Origin: Mycobacterium gallinarum
GTDB taxonomy: Bacteria; Actinomycetota; Actinomycetes; Mycobacteriales; Mycobacteriaceae
Assembly (NCBI RefSeq): GCF_010726765.1
Contig: NZ_AP022601.1
Span: forward strand, 2,914,001-2,978,000
Direction of reading: 5' to 3'
DNA: 64,000 nucleotides
A program made the translations under genes and the position numbers. The notes beneath the pieces were generated by a model. That model was not told the DNA's origin. It did no database searches and saw nothing but the letters and a program-made list of their open reading frames with translations. Shown piece by piece: positions 50,452 to 59,495 of the stretch. How positions within the stretch are numbered: position 1 is the first letter of the stretch; every line of letters begins with the position of its first letter.

Positions 50452-52080
50452 TCACGCCTCCATGTGGGGATAGGTGTGGTTCGTCGGGGGGACGAACGTC
50501 TCCTTGATCGACCGGGCCGACGTCCAGCGCAACAGATTCAGCGGCGAGCCGGCCTTGTCATTGGTTCCCGATGCCCGTGAGCCACCGAACGGCTGCTGCC
50601 CAACGACCGCACCGGTCGGCTTGTCGTTGACGTAGAAGTTGCCCGCGGCATGACGCAACCGTCGCTGCGCCGTCAGCACCGCCGCACGGTCATCGGCGAT
50701 CACCGCTCCGGTCAGCGCGTAGCGCGCGCCGTCGTCGACGACGTCGATGACACGTTCGTAGTCGCCGTCCGGATACACGTGTACCGAGAGGATCGGACCG
50801 AAGTACTCGGTGGAAAACGATTCGTCGCTCGGATCATCGGACAGCAGCACCGTCGGTTTGACGAAATAGCCTTCGCTGTCGTCGTATTCGCCACCGACGG
50901 CGACGGTGACGTTCGCGGCGCTCTTGGCACGCTCGATCGCGGTGACGTTCTTCGCGAATGCCCGCTCGTCGATGAGGGCGCCGCCGAAATTGGTCAGGTC
51001 GGTGACGTCGCCGTACGTCAATGCTTCAGTGGCGGAGAGGAAGTCGTCACCCATCTGTTGCCACACCGATCGGGGGATGAACGCCCGTGACGCCGCCGAG
51101 CACTTCTGACCCTGGTAGTCGAACGCTCCACGGATCAACGCAGTGCGCAACACGTCGGGCCGAGCCGAGGAATGCGCCAGCACGAAATCCTTGCCGCCGG
51201 TCTCCCCGACCAACCGCGGATAGGTGTGGTAGCGGTCGATATGGGTGCCGACCTCACGCCACAGATGCTGGAACGTCGCCGTCGACCCCGTGAAGTGGAT
51301 GCCGGCCAGTCGCGGATCGGCAAGTGCCACATCGGAAACCGCGAGGCCGTCACCCGCCACCAGGTTGATGACGCCCGGCGGCAGGCCGGCCGCCTCGAGC
51401 AACTGCATGGTCAGGTATGCGGCGAAGGTCTGCGTGGGCGACGGCTTCCACACCACGGTGTTGCCCATCAGCGCGGGCGCGCTGGGCAGATTGCCCGCGA
51501 TCGCGGTGAAGTTGAACGGGGTGATGGCGTAGACGAATCCCTCGAGCGGCCGGTAGTCGGTCCGGTTCCAGACGCCCCGCGCGCTGATCGGCTGTTCGGC
51601 GTAGATCTCGCGGGCGAACCCGACGTTGAATCGCCAGAAGTCGATCAGTTCACACGCGGCGTCGATCTCGGCCTGGTACGCGGTCTTGGACTGGCCCAGC
51701 ATGGTCGCTGCGCACAACTTCTCGCGCCACGGTCCGGCGAGCAGTTCGGCGGCGCGCAGGAAGACCGCGGCGCGCTCGTCGAACGGCGTGGCCTCCCAGC
51801 CGGGCTTGGCGGCGATCGCGGCGTCGATGGCGGCGGTCGCATCGGCGTGCTCGGCGTTGGTGAAGGTACCCAGCCGTGCGCTGTGACGGTGGGGCTGCAC
51901 CACATCGGCGCGCTCCCCGCCACCCATGCGGTGGGCGCCGCCGATCACATGGGGCAGGTCGATCGGATCGGCGGCAAGGGCCGAAAGGGCTTCGGTGAGC
52001 CGGGAGCGCTCCCCTGAACCCGGGGCGTAGTCGAGAACCGGTTCATTGGCCGGGGCGGGCACGTCGCTGATGGCGTCCAT
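50452..52080 (-). CDS. rocA: 1-pyrroline-5-carboxylate dehydrogenase (PruA)
   Basis: This 542-residue aldehyde dehydrogenase oxidises glutamate semialdehyde to glutamate with NAD. The catalytic cysteine is in DYQGQKCSAASRAF and the glutamate in LVGETGGKDF. FVYAITPFNFTAIAGN and VVWKPSPTQTFAAYL shape the cofactor site. I start at the ATG at 52078-52080 (MDAISDVPAPANEP), which matches the length of Rv1187 (about 543); the frame is open 17 codons further. The divergent PucR regulator starts 94 bases away. Confidence 0.95.
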   Translation of the reverse strand: MDAISDVPAPANEPVLDYAPGSGERSRLTEALSALAADPIDLPHVIGGAHRMGGGERADVVQPHRHSARLGTFTNAEHADATAAIDAAIAAKPGWEATPFDERAAVFLRAAELLAGPWREKLCAATMLGQSKTAYQAEIDAACELIDFWRFNVGFAREIYAEQPISARGVWNRTDYRPLEGFVYAITPFNFTAIAGNLPSAPALMGNTVVWKPSPTQTFAAYLTMQLLEAAGLPPGVINLVAGDGLAVSDVALADPRLAGIHFTGSTATFQHLWREVGTHIDRYHTYPRLVGETGGKDFVLAHSSARPDVLRTALIRGAFDYQGQKCSAASRAFIPRSVWQQMGDDFLSATEALTYGDVTDLTNFGGALIDERAFAKNVTAIERAKSAANVTVAVGGEYDDSEGYFVKPTVLLSDDPSDESFSTEYFGPILSVHVYPDGDYERVIDVVDDGARYALTGAVIADDRAAVLTAQRRLRHAAGNFYVNDKPTGAVVGQQPFGGSRASGTNDKAGSPLNLLRWTSARSIKETFVPPTNHTYPHMEA

Positions 52081-52120
52081 CCAGTAAGGATCCCCGCTCG
52101 GACCGTTTTCAACCGATGGC

Positions 52121-52165
52121 TGATCAGACAAAGCGGTGTTGGATCTATAGTGTGATCACACAAAG
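52121..52165. promoter_or_regulatory. Repeated TGATCA-type sites and -10 in the rocA/pucR intergenic region
   Basis: TGATCAGACAAAG (52121-52133) and TGATCACACAAAG (52153-52165) match at 12 of 13 bases and start 32 bases apart, about three helical turns. The second lies in a perfect 12-bp palindrome GTGTGATCACAC (52150-52161). It overlaps the end of TATAGT (52146-52151), a likely -10 for the regulator. These are good candidates for PucR/PruC binding sites. Confidence 0.6.
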
Positions 52166-52174
52166 GAGGTCGCG

Positions 52175-53761
52175 ATGACGGCACTGTCTTCCGGCCTCGG
52201 GCTCGGCAAGCTGCTGCTGGCCTTGGACCGCACGATGGTGACGCTCGTCGAAGCCCCCCGCGGCCTCGACATGCCGGTCGGTTCGGTGGCGCTCGTCGAC
52301 GCCGACGACGTCCGGTTGGGTTTGGCGGTCGGTGCCGGTTCCGCCGATCTCTTCTTCCTGCTCGGCGTCGCCGACGCCGAGGCCGTGCGGTGGCTCGAGC
52401 AGCAGTTCGCGGGTTCGGGAACGGTGCCGACGGCCATCTTCGTCAAGGAACCCACCGACGCCGCGGTAAGGAGGGCCGTCGCACTCGGTACCGCGGTCGT
52501 GGCCGTCGACCCGCGAGCCCGGTGGGAGTCGCTCTACCGTCTCGTCACCCACGCCTTCGACCATCACGGCGACCGGGACGACCGCGACTCGGGCACCGAC
52601 CTGTTCGGCCTCGCGCAATCGATCGCCGACGGCACCCGCGGCATGGTCAGCATCGAGGACGAACAATCACACGTGCTCGCGTACTCGGCGTCCAGTGACG
52701 ACGCGGACGAGTTGCGCCGCCTGACGATCCTGGGCCGCGCTGGTCCGCCCGAGCACCTGGAGTGGATCGCGCAGTGGGGCATATTCGACGCGCTGCGGGC
52801 GGGCGGCGATGTCGTGCGCGTCGCCGAGCGCCCCGAGTTGGGTCTGCGCCCGCGGTTGGCGGTCGGCATTCACCTGCCCAGTACCGATACGCGTCGCCCG
52901 CCGACCTTCGCAGGCACGATCTGGCTCCAGCAGGGCTCCGCGCCGCTGGCCGACGACGCCGAGGAGATTCTGCGCGGCGGTGCGGTGCTGGCGGCGCGGA
53001 TCATGACGCGACTGGCAGCGACGCCGTCGACCCACGCGGTGCAGGTGCAAGAACTACTCGGGCTGGCCGGCGACGATGTCGACATCGCTGCGATAGCGCG
53101 GGAACTGGGAATCACCGTCGACGGCCGGGCGGCGCTCGTCGGCTTCCAGGGCGGCCCGTCTGCACCAACCGGAGTCATCGCGTTGAGCGCCGGCGCTTTT
53201 CGTGCCGATGCCCAGACGGTCTCGGCCGGTGGCCGGGTCTACGTGCTGCTACCCAAGATCGGTGCACCGTCGTCGGTGATGTCGTGGGTGCGTGGAGTCG
53301 TGACCGCGATGCATCGCGAACTCGGCCTCACGCTTCGTGCCGTCGTCGCGGCCCCGCTAGGCGGACTGGCAGGCGCGGCGTCCGCCCGCGTCGAGATCGA
53401 CCGCGTCTTCGACAGCGCCGATCGCCATCCCGGCGCGATCGGACAAATCACCTCGCTGGACGAGGCGCACACCACCGTGCTCCTCGACGAGATCGTGTCG
53501 CACGTCGCCGGACGGTCGCGGCTCGTCGACCCGCGGGTGCGACTCCTGCGTGACGAGGATCCGATGCTGGCCGAGACACTGCGGGCCTACCTCGACGGCT
53601 TCGGCGACGTGGCCGCCGTCGCCAAGCACCTACACGTGCACCCCAACACAGTGCGGTACCGGGTTCGGCGCATCGAGACGTTGCTGTCCACCACGCTGGA
53701 CGACCCCGACGTGCGGTTGCTGTTCTCGCTCGGACTGCGCGCCACCGCCGACACGAACTGA
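52175..53761 (+). CDS. pruC: PucR/CdaR-family transcriptional regulator of proline utilisation (PruC-like)
   Basis: This 528-residue regulator has an N-terminal PucR-type sensor region, a GGDEF-like middle (VLLPKIGAPSSVMSWVRGVV) and a C-terminal PucR helix-turn-helix (VAAVAKHLHVHPNTVRYRVR, at about 480-500). It matches Rv1186c, whose homologue activates the proline catabolic genes in mycobacteria. AAAGGAGG precedes the ATG at ideal spacing. It is divergent from rocA-putA. The ligand is presumably proline or pyrroline-5-carboxylate, by inference. Confidence 0.9.
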   Translation: MTALSSGLGLGKLLLALDRTMVTLVEAPRGLDMPVGSVALVDADDVRLGLAVGAGSADLFFLLGVADAEAVRWLEQQFAGSGTVPTAIFVKEPTDAAVRRAVALGTAVVAVDPRARWESLYRLVTHAFDHHGDRDDRDSGTDLFGLAQSIADGTRGMVSIEDEQSHVLAYSASSDDADELRRLTILGRAGPPEHLEWIAQWGIFDALRAGGDVVRVAERPELGLRPRLAVGIHLPSTDTRRPPTFAGTIWLQQGSAPLADDAEEILRGGAVLAARIMTRLAATPSTHAVQVQELLGLAGDDVDIAAIARELGITVDGRAALVGFQGGPSAPTGVIALSAGAFRADAQTVSAGGRVYVLLPKIGAPSSVMSWVRGVVTAMHRELGLTLRAVVAAPLGGLAGAASARVEIDRVFDSADRHPGAIGQITSLDEAHTTVLLDEIVSHVAGRSRLVDPRVRLLRDEDPMLAETLRAYLDGFGDVAAVAKHLHVHPNTVRYRVRRIETLLSTTLDDPDVRLLFSLGLRATADTN

Positions 53762-54766
53762 TCAAAGGCTGCGCAGCTTGAAGATTCGTTCGGCGTAAGC
53801 CAGGTCGTCACGCCACAGCCTCGCGGCCGCATGCCGCATGAACGGCTTGATCAACGGCGCTGCGCGCGTCGCGTAGGCGAAGCCCGATCGGTCCGAATGG
53901 GCGATCACGGCCTCGATCACCGCGGTGCGCGGAGATCCGTCGGGGCCCGAACCCACCGGTGTGGCATGGGTTTCCACGACGCTGCCCGTTCCCTCCCCGT
54001 CGACAATGCGCATCACGATCGTCCGCGGCTCTGAGCTGGTGAATTCGGCGACGACCGGCACCCCCAGTCTGCCGATGCGAAAGGTGACTGCGACGAGGAA
54101 GCGGTCCATGTCCTCGGGAAGGTCATCGTCGGCGGGCGGAGCCGACAGCACTTCCAGACGGCTGAACGAGTACGGGTGAAACCACGACCCGTGCCACGGA
54201 TCCATCCGGTTGGCGATGATGTCGCTCGGCTCGCACGTTCCGACGAGCCGTGTCACAGCGTGCATCTGTTCGCCGTCAGGGCGTACCGGCAACACGGGCA
54301 TTTCGGTCGGTGTTTCTCCTCCGATGCTGTCGAGCCGCACCCACGCCAACACTCCATCGTCGTGGCAAGGATATGGCCGCCAACCGAACTCCCGTCCGCC
54401 CTCCAGTCGCAGCCCATGCCATGGACATATCAGGGCACCACAGTCGACCGTCCCGGTCGCGAGGTCTGCTCCAAGATGGGGGCACGCGCCGGGTCCCACC
54501 TTCAGAGCACCGTCCGCGCCACGCCAGGCAACCAGTTCCTGTCCCGCCACCGACGTGCCGTATGGCCGGTTCTTGATCGCGTCACTGGCGCCGAGGACGT
54601 ACCAGTTGCCGCTCGGCCGCTGTTGCGAACGCCGCAGTGCCGCGTCGATCACCGCCGGCACGGCGTCACGGTAGGTCGGTCGCTGTGCGGGCCACGACAG
54701 CGCGGGCAGCAGGTCGAACGGGACCGTCTTGGACAGCCGCGACCGAAGTTTCGCGATCCTGCTCAT
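53762..54766 (-). CDS. Rieske 2Fe-2S protein (DUF5914-type), last gene of carotenoid operon
   Basis: This 334-residue protein has a complete Rieske site C95-x-H97 (CPH) and C114-x2-H117 (CPWH). A C-terminal domain of ~200 residues contains RMDPWHGSWFHPYSFSRLEV, where histidines could bind mononuclear iron as in ring-hydroxylating oxygenases. It lies at the end of the crt operon, its ATG overlapping the FAD-enzyme stop by 4 bases. A carotenoid end-group oxidation or desaturation partner is inferred. Similar proteins occur in Streptomyces carotenoid clusters as I recall; the reaction is unknown to me. Confidence 0.72.
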   Translation of the reverse strand: MSRIAKLRSRLSKTVPFDLLPALSWPAQRPTYRDAVPAVIDAALRRSQQRPSGNWYVLGASDAIKNRPYGTSVAGQELVAWRGADGALKVGPGACPHLGADLATGTVDCGALICPWHGLRLEGGREFGWRPYPCHDDGVLAWVRLDSIGGETPTEMPVLPVRPDGEQMHAVTRLVGTCEPSDIIANRMDPWHGSWFHPYSFSRLEVLSAPPADDDLPEDMDRFLVAVTFRIGRLGVPVVAEFTSSEPRTIVMRIVDGEGTGSVVETHATPVGSGPDGSPRTAVIEAVIAHSDRSGFAYATRAAPLIKPFMRHAAARLWRDDLAYAERIFKLRSL

Positions 54767-56289
54767 TCTGGCTTGGGCCTTACCCGTTCGGCGACTCGAC
54801 TCAACAGCGCCATCCGCCCGTGGTTCGGGACCGTCTGCAGTGAGTGACCTCGAATGCCGAAGCGATCGAGAAGTTGGTTCGCCGCCGACCATCCCGTCGT
54901 CGCGGCGCGTTCCATCAGCGCGACAGGCAGATCGATGCGGATACCGTCACCGGCAAGCACCAGTCCGTCATCGGGAGTCGTCACGACCGGCCGGTCGGCG
55001 AAGTCGCCTGGCGCGAAGCGCGGACAGTCGTTGTGCCAGAGCACCTTTTCGGCGACGACCCGAGCACCGCGGGTCTCCGGATACAGCTCGTGGAGGCGAC
55101 CCAGCAGCCGGTCACGCAGAGTATCGTCAGGCGCCTTCACCGCGTATGAGTGCAGTTCCACCACCGATCCGCCATGCTCGCGTGACCAGTCCGCCGCCTC
55201 GCGTTCGTAGCGCTCGAGCACGCTGACGTTGTCCAGCGGTGGCCTGCCGCCTGTTCCGATGAACGGCGCTCGGTCGGAATTCACCTTCTTGTCCAGCCAC
55301 AACCGATGCACGATGAACGGCGGCGCTTGACCGAGTTTTGCCACGCTCTTGCGCCAGTCATCGTCGCCGATACCGGCAGAGTTCTCGACGATGCGTTGCA
55401 GGCCGGCGACATCGGTAGCCAGAACGACACCGTCGGCGTGTAGTTCCGCTCCGCCGTCGAGACCGACCGTCCAACTCTGCCCGTGTCGCACCTCGCTCAC
55501 CGACGTCTCGCGGTGTACGCGAACACCAAGCGACTCGAGGTAGGCGCCCAGCGGGTTCCACAGCGCCACATCGAAATTGGCATCGGCCACGTCGAAGATC
55601 AGCCCCTCGCGGGAGCCGAGAAAGTAGATGTGGAACATCGCTGCCAGTTCGGCTGCCGACAGGTCAGTCGGCTCCGCGAAGAAGCTTCTGGAGAAAACCT
55701 CGAACGCCAGATGCCGCGCCGCTGTGGGAAAGTTGATGTCGCGCAGGAAGGAGTCAGCATCCACGTGGTCGAGGCGGTCATAGATGTCCGGTACCGACAC
55801 CGCCGCCAGCGGGGCGGCCGCTCGCGCGTCGAGCCGGACGAGGTCTCGTAGCCGGAACGTGGGACTGCGCAGAGCGAACAGCATCGCGTTGAGCGGTGGC
55901 GTCAGCGGCAAACCCCGAAAAGTGTCGGTGCGGCCTTCGGCGTCGACAAGCGGGTAGTCATCCACCGGCTTGAGCATCGCGAGCGCAGGATCGATGCGCC
56001 GCAGCAGGTTTCGCAGGTTGTAATACTGCCGGAAGAACGCGTGGAAGCCGCGATTCATCGCGACCTCAGAGTCATCGGAAAGTCGCTCGGTCCATCCGCC
56101 GACCCGGCCGCCCAGGTAGCCCTGGCGCTCGATGAGGTCCACCGCGACGCCCCGCTCGGCCAATCCCGTGGCCGCAGCAAGGCCCGCGATGCCTGCGCCG
56201 ACCACGACGACGCGAGGGCGCTCTGCCAGTTCAGATGCGTTCGCCACGCCAGATGGCGCGGGATGGGTCTGAGCGCGCGAATCGGTCAT
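54763..56289 (-). CDS. crtU: FAD-dependent carotenoid desaturase-like enzyme (CrtU-like)
   Basis: This 508-residue protein is of the phytoene-desaturase/amine-oxidase superfamily. The dinucleotide motif VVVVGAGIAGLAAATGLAER is at about 26-45, GGRVGGW follows, and a C-terminal FAD motif GLVLAGDGIRIDLPVALMER is present. NRGFHAFFRQYYNLRNLLRR is characteristic of CrtU/carotene desaturases that make aromatic end groups. Its ATG overlaps the methyltransferase stop (ATGA) and its stop overlaps the Rieske start. Aromatisation of a beta ring would require a lycopene cyclase, which is not seen in this window. Confidence 0.7.
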   Translation of the reverse strand: MTDSRAQTHPAPSGVANASELAERPRVVVVGAGIAGLAAATGLAERGVAVDLIERQGYLGGRVGGWTERLSDDSEVAMNRGFHAFFRQYYNLRNLLRRIDPALAMLKPVDDYPLVDAEGRTDTFRGLPLTPPLNAMLFALRSPTFRLRDLVRLDARAAAPLAAVSVPDIYDRLDHVDADSFLRDINFPTAARHLAFEVFSRSFFAEPTDLSAAELAAMFHIYFLGSREGLIFDVADANFDVALWNPLGAYLESLGVRVHRETSVSEVRHGQSWTVGLDGGAELHADGVVLATDVAGLQRIVENSAGIGDDDWRKSVAKLGQAPPFIVHRLWLDKKVNSDRAPFIGTGGRPPLDNVSVLERYEREAADWSREHGGSVVELHSYAVKAPDDTLRDRLLGRLHELYPETRGARVVAEKVLWHNDCPRFAPGDFADRPVVTTPDDGLVLAGDGIRIDLPVALMERAATTGWSAANQLLDRFGIRGHSLQTVPNHGRMALLSRVAERVRPKPE

Positions 56290-56999
56290 CGTCGTGGGGC
56301 CTGCCCCAGGAAAGTGTGCACGATGTTGCGCTGCCAACCGGGCATCGTCTCGCTGCGGACGGACTCGAAGCCGTTCGCCTGCATCCTGTGCCGGAAGGCT
56401 TCCACGCCGTCGAAGGTGTTCACACTGCGCCGGAGGTAGGTGTAGAGCGAGGCATCACCACTGCGCAAGCGACCGCTGGGAATGATGATCGCGGTACACA
56501 CCGCGTTCCACACCGCCGTGGCGAACTTGGAATCGCGGACCGAGTATTCGTGCACTGCAAGCGTTCCGCCCGGTCGCAGGAGTTCACGAAACCTGCGTAG
56601 CTGCCCGTCTCTGTCGGTGACGTTGCGGATCAGGTAAGCCGCCAGGATGCCGTCGAACGGTCCGCCGACGCCGGCGTCGGCAAGGTCCTCGATCCGAGAC
56701 TGCACGAAGCTGACCGACGACGGCCACGCTTTCGCCCGCGCCTGTGTCAGCATCCCCTCCGAGGCGTCGACCGCGACGATCTCGGCTTCGGGCGCGACGG
56801 CCAGCAGCGCCGCGGTCGACGCCCCGGTGCCGCATCCGGCGTCGAGCAGGCGTAACCCACGGCCATCGTCGGCGATCCGCATACGCTGCGCCGAGAGTCG
56901 CAGGTGATCGTGGTAGCCAGGATTGGCGCCGACGAGCTTGTCGTAGGCAGGCGCCCCGGCGTCAAACGCACCGGGAATCTCGTTGGAGGACAGACTCAC
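56286..56999 (-). CDS. Class I methyltransferase of the carotenoid operon (CrtT-like)
   Basis: This 237-residue protein has AdoMet motif I LLDAGCGTG at 51-59, an acidic strand end IVAVDASEGM and the ubiE-like segment DGILAAYLIRNVTDRDGQL. The GTG at 56999 is preceded by AAGGAG, which decides it against a longer frame. It lies 37 bases after crtB and overlaps the CrtU-like gene by 4 bases. The order methyltransferase-CrtU recalls crtT-crtU of Streptomyces griseus; the methyl acceptor is unknown (carotenoid or quinone). Confidence 0.75.
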   Translation of the reverse strand: MSLSSNEIPGAFDAGAPAYDKLVGANPGYHDHLRLSAQRMRIADDGRGLRLLDAGCGTGASTAALLAVAPEAEIVAVDASEGMLTQARAKAWPSSVSFVQSRIEDLADAGVGGPFDGILAAYLIRNVTDRDGQLRRFRELLRPGGTLAVHEYSVRDSKFATAVWNAVCTAIIIPSGRLRSGDASLYTYLRRSVNTFDGVEAFRHRMQANGFESVRSETMPGWQRNIVHTFLGQAPRR

Positions 57000-57036
57000 A
57001 GCGTCTCCTTGGTGACCAGCGCCCAACGGTCCATCG

Positions 57037-57984
57037 TCACGTCCCTGAATGGCGCACTCGGGCGACCCACGCTTCGATGAACCCGCGACCAGCGACCTGG
57101 AGTCGGCGGCCCGTGCCGACGGTGGCGCGTTGATCGAATACCGCGAATTCGAGTTCTTCGATGCGGTCGAGGATTTCAGAGTACAACGTGAGCGCAGCCG
57201 AAATGCACGGTCTCGATCGAGGATGAAGCAGGGCAATGCCCTGCTCGGCGAACCGGTAGATGCGTCTGGTCTCCGCGTGCTGTTCCTCCAGAGCGCGCCG
57301 CACTCGCGGGTCGGTCTGGCGATGGTCGTGACACCAGTTCAGAACGTCGCGGTCCACGTCGTGGACGGCCAGTTCGTCGGCGGGTAGATAGATCCGTCCG
57401 CGCTGCAGGTCTTCATCGACATCGCGCAGGAAGTTGGTGAGCTGGAACGCCTTTCCGAGTGCTGCGGCGTACGGTGCAGCCTCGGTGGATTCGCAGACGG
57501 TACCCAGGACGGGCAGCATTTGAAGTCCGATCACTTCGGCGGAGCCGTACATGTATCGGTCGAGTGCAGCGCGATCGGGGTAGTCGGTGGTCGTCAGATC
57601 CATTCGCATCGAGGACAGGAAGTCGTCGAAGTGTTCCCACGGGATGCCATATCTGCGCGCGGTGTCGACCACCGCCGCCAACGACGGATCACCATCATCG
57701 GTGGCGCCGGTCGTCATGCGGTTGAACAACCGTGTCGCCAACCGCTGCAATTCATCCGAACGCTCCGCGCTGGACAGCGACGGGTCGAAGTCGTCCAGGA
57801 TGTCATCGGCTCGCCGAGCGAATCCGTAGAGCGCGTGCACGGCGGGACGCTGCTGCGGGGTGAGCAACCTCGTGGCAAGGAAGAACGTGCGACCGTGCTG
57901 CGAGTTCAAGGTGCGGCAGCGTCGGTAGGCGTCCCGCAACACGGGGTCGTGGACACCGGCGGCATGGAGTTCTGAGCTGATCAT
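57037..57984 (-). CDS. crtB: Phytoene synthase
   Basis: This 315-residue trans-isoprenyl diphosphate synthase condenses two geranylgeranyl diphosphates to phytoene. It has GRTFFLATRLLTPQQRPAVH, the first aspartate motif in RRADDILDD, YMYGSAEVIGLQMLPVLG and the second motif LRDVDEDLQRGRIYLP. The ATG overlaps the crtI stop (ATGA at 57981-57984). It ends 37 bases before the methyltransferase gene. Confidence 0.95.
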   Translation of the reverse strand: MISSELHAAGVHDPVLRDAYRRCRTLNSQHGRTFFLATRLLTPQQRPAVHALYGFARRADDILDDFDPSLSSAERSDELQRLATRLFNRMTTGATDDGDPSLAAVVDTARRYGIPWEHFDDFLSSMRMDLTTTDYPDRAALDRYMYGSAEVIGLQMLPVLGTVCESTEAAPYAAALGKAFQLTNFLRDVDEDLQRGRIYLPADELAVHDVDRDVLNWCHDHRQTDPRVRRALEEQHAETRRIYRFAEQGIALLHPRSRPCISAALTLYSEILDRIEELEFAVFDQRATVGTGRRLQVAGRGFIEAWVARVRHSGT

Positions 57985-59495
57985 GATTGCACCACCCGTA
58001 GTTGGCGTCGCCGGGTCACGGCGCCGGTGATTCTGTCGGCGGCCAGGCGGCCCGACATCAACGCTGTGGGAACACCTACCCCCGGCACTGTCGAGGATCC
58101 GGCGAGGACGGCGTTGTCGATACCGCGCACGGTGTTCGCCGGCCGGAACGGACCGGTCTGCCCGAAGGTGTGGGCCAGCGCGAACGGCGTGCCCGCCAGC
58201 ATGCCCTGGCGCGCCCAGTCCGCAGGGTCGACGACGTGCAGCAGTTCGGCGCCGCGGCCGAGCGACGGCATCCGGTTCTGGACGGCCCGCAAGATGCTGT
58301 CGGTGTATGCCGGACCCGTTGCGGCCCAATCGACATTGCCCACAGCGGTGTTCGGCGCGGGAGCCAGGATGTAGAGCAGATCGCGACCGGCGGGCGCCAG
58401 CCCCGCGTCACCCGCCGTGGGCCTGGTGACAAGCAGCGACGGGTCGCCCATCACCCGTCCGTCGTCGATGATGTCCCGGAATGTCTGCTGCCAGGCCTGG
58501 CCGAACAGAATGGTGTGGTGGCCGACGTCGGGATCGACCGCCTGGCAACCGACGTGCGCGACGACGGCCGATGGTGCGGGCCGAAGCCGAAGCAGCCTGC
58601 GCGGTTCACGGCCGAGGAGGCGATAGGTCTCCGGTAGCTCCGTGGTCAGCACGACCGCGTCTGCCGGGACACGCTCACCGGTGCTGGTGTGCACGGCCGT
58701 CACCTCTGACCCACTGCGCTCCAGTGCGGAAACTGCGGCGCTGTAACGGAATTGGACTCCTGCACCGGCGGCGGCCGCGGCCAGCGCATCAGGCAGGGCG
58801 CGCATGCCGCCGCGCGGGAAGAAGACTCCGGAGATGGTGTCCATGTAGGCGATCACGGCGTATACGGCCAGTGCCCGCTGCGGCGGGACCCCGGCGTACA
58901 GCGCTTGAAAGGTGAACACCCGCCGCAGCCGTTCGTCGCTGATGAACTTGCGCACCATGCGATCCCACCGACGAAAGCCGCCGATGGCCGTCAACCGCGC
59001 CAGCGCAGGCGTGAGCAGTGACAGCGGTGAGTCGAAGTTCGATGCGATGAAACCGTCGAACTCGACGTCATAGAGCCGGGTCAGCCAGTCACGTAGCTGC
59101 AGGTAGCCGTCGGCCTGCCCGCGGCCCGCGAACCGCTCGATCTCGGCGGCCATCGCCTCTCGGTCGCTGTGCACGTTCAAGGAGCTGCCGTCGGCGAACG
59201 ACGCGTGGTAAGCCGGATCGACCCGCATGAGGTCGAGGCGATCGGACAGCGATTCGCCGACGGCAGCGAATGCGTCGTCGATGAGGTCAGGCATCGTCAG
59301 CACGGTCGGGCCCGTATCGAGGCGGTATCCGTCGATGTCGAGGCGCCCCACCCGTCCCCCGGGATGTGGCGCCCGTTCGATCACCGTGACCTCCCGGCCA
59401 CGCCCTGCGAGATGCAGAGCCGCCGACAGCCCCGCAAGGCCCGCACCGACCACGACCACCCGCTGGGCGTTGCCTCCAATGGTTTTCACGATCAC
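57981..59495 (-). CDS. crtI: Phytoene desaturase
   Basis: This 504-residue CrtI-type FAD enzyme introduces double bonds into phytoene to give lycopene or a related intermediate. FAD-binding VVVVGAGLAGLSAALHLAGR is near residue 12, and the C-terminal signature includes TVPGVGVPTALMSGRLAADR. FPRGGMRALPDALA and LDTGPTVLTMPDLIDD are typical. I use the GTG at 59495, which overlaps the crtE stop as GTGA, in keeping with the 4-base overlaps elsewhere in the operon; a second GTG two codons later is possible. Confidence 0.93.
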   Translation of the reverse strand: MIVKTIGGNAQRVVVVGAGLAGLSAALHLAGRGREVTVIERAPHPGGRVGRLDIDGYRLDTGPTVLTMPDLIDDAFAAVGESLSDRLDLMRVDPAYHASFADGSSLNVHSDREAMAAEIERFAGRGQADGYLQLRDWLTRLYDVEFDGFIASNFDSPLSLLTPALARLTAIGGFRRWDRMVRKFISDERLRRVFTFQALYAGVPPQRALAVYAVIAYMDTISGVFFPRGGMRALPDALAAAAAGAGVQFRYSAAVSALERSGSEVTAVHTSTGERVPADAVVLTTELPETYRLLGREPRRLLRLRPAPSAVVAHVGCQAVDPDVGHHTILFGQAWQQTFRDIIDDGRVMGDPSLLVTRPTAGDAGLAPAGRDLLYILAPAPNTAVGNVDWAATGPAYTDSILRAVQNRMPSLGRGAELLHVVDPADWARQGMLAGTPFALAHTFGQTGPFRPANTVRGIDNAVLAGSSTVPGVGVPTALMSGRLAADRITGAVTRRRQLRVVQS

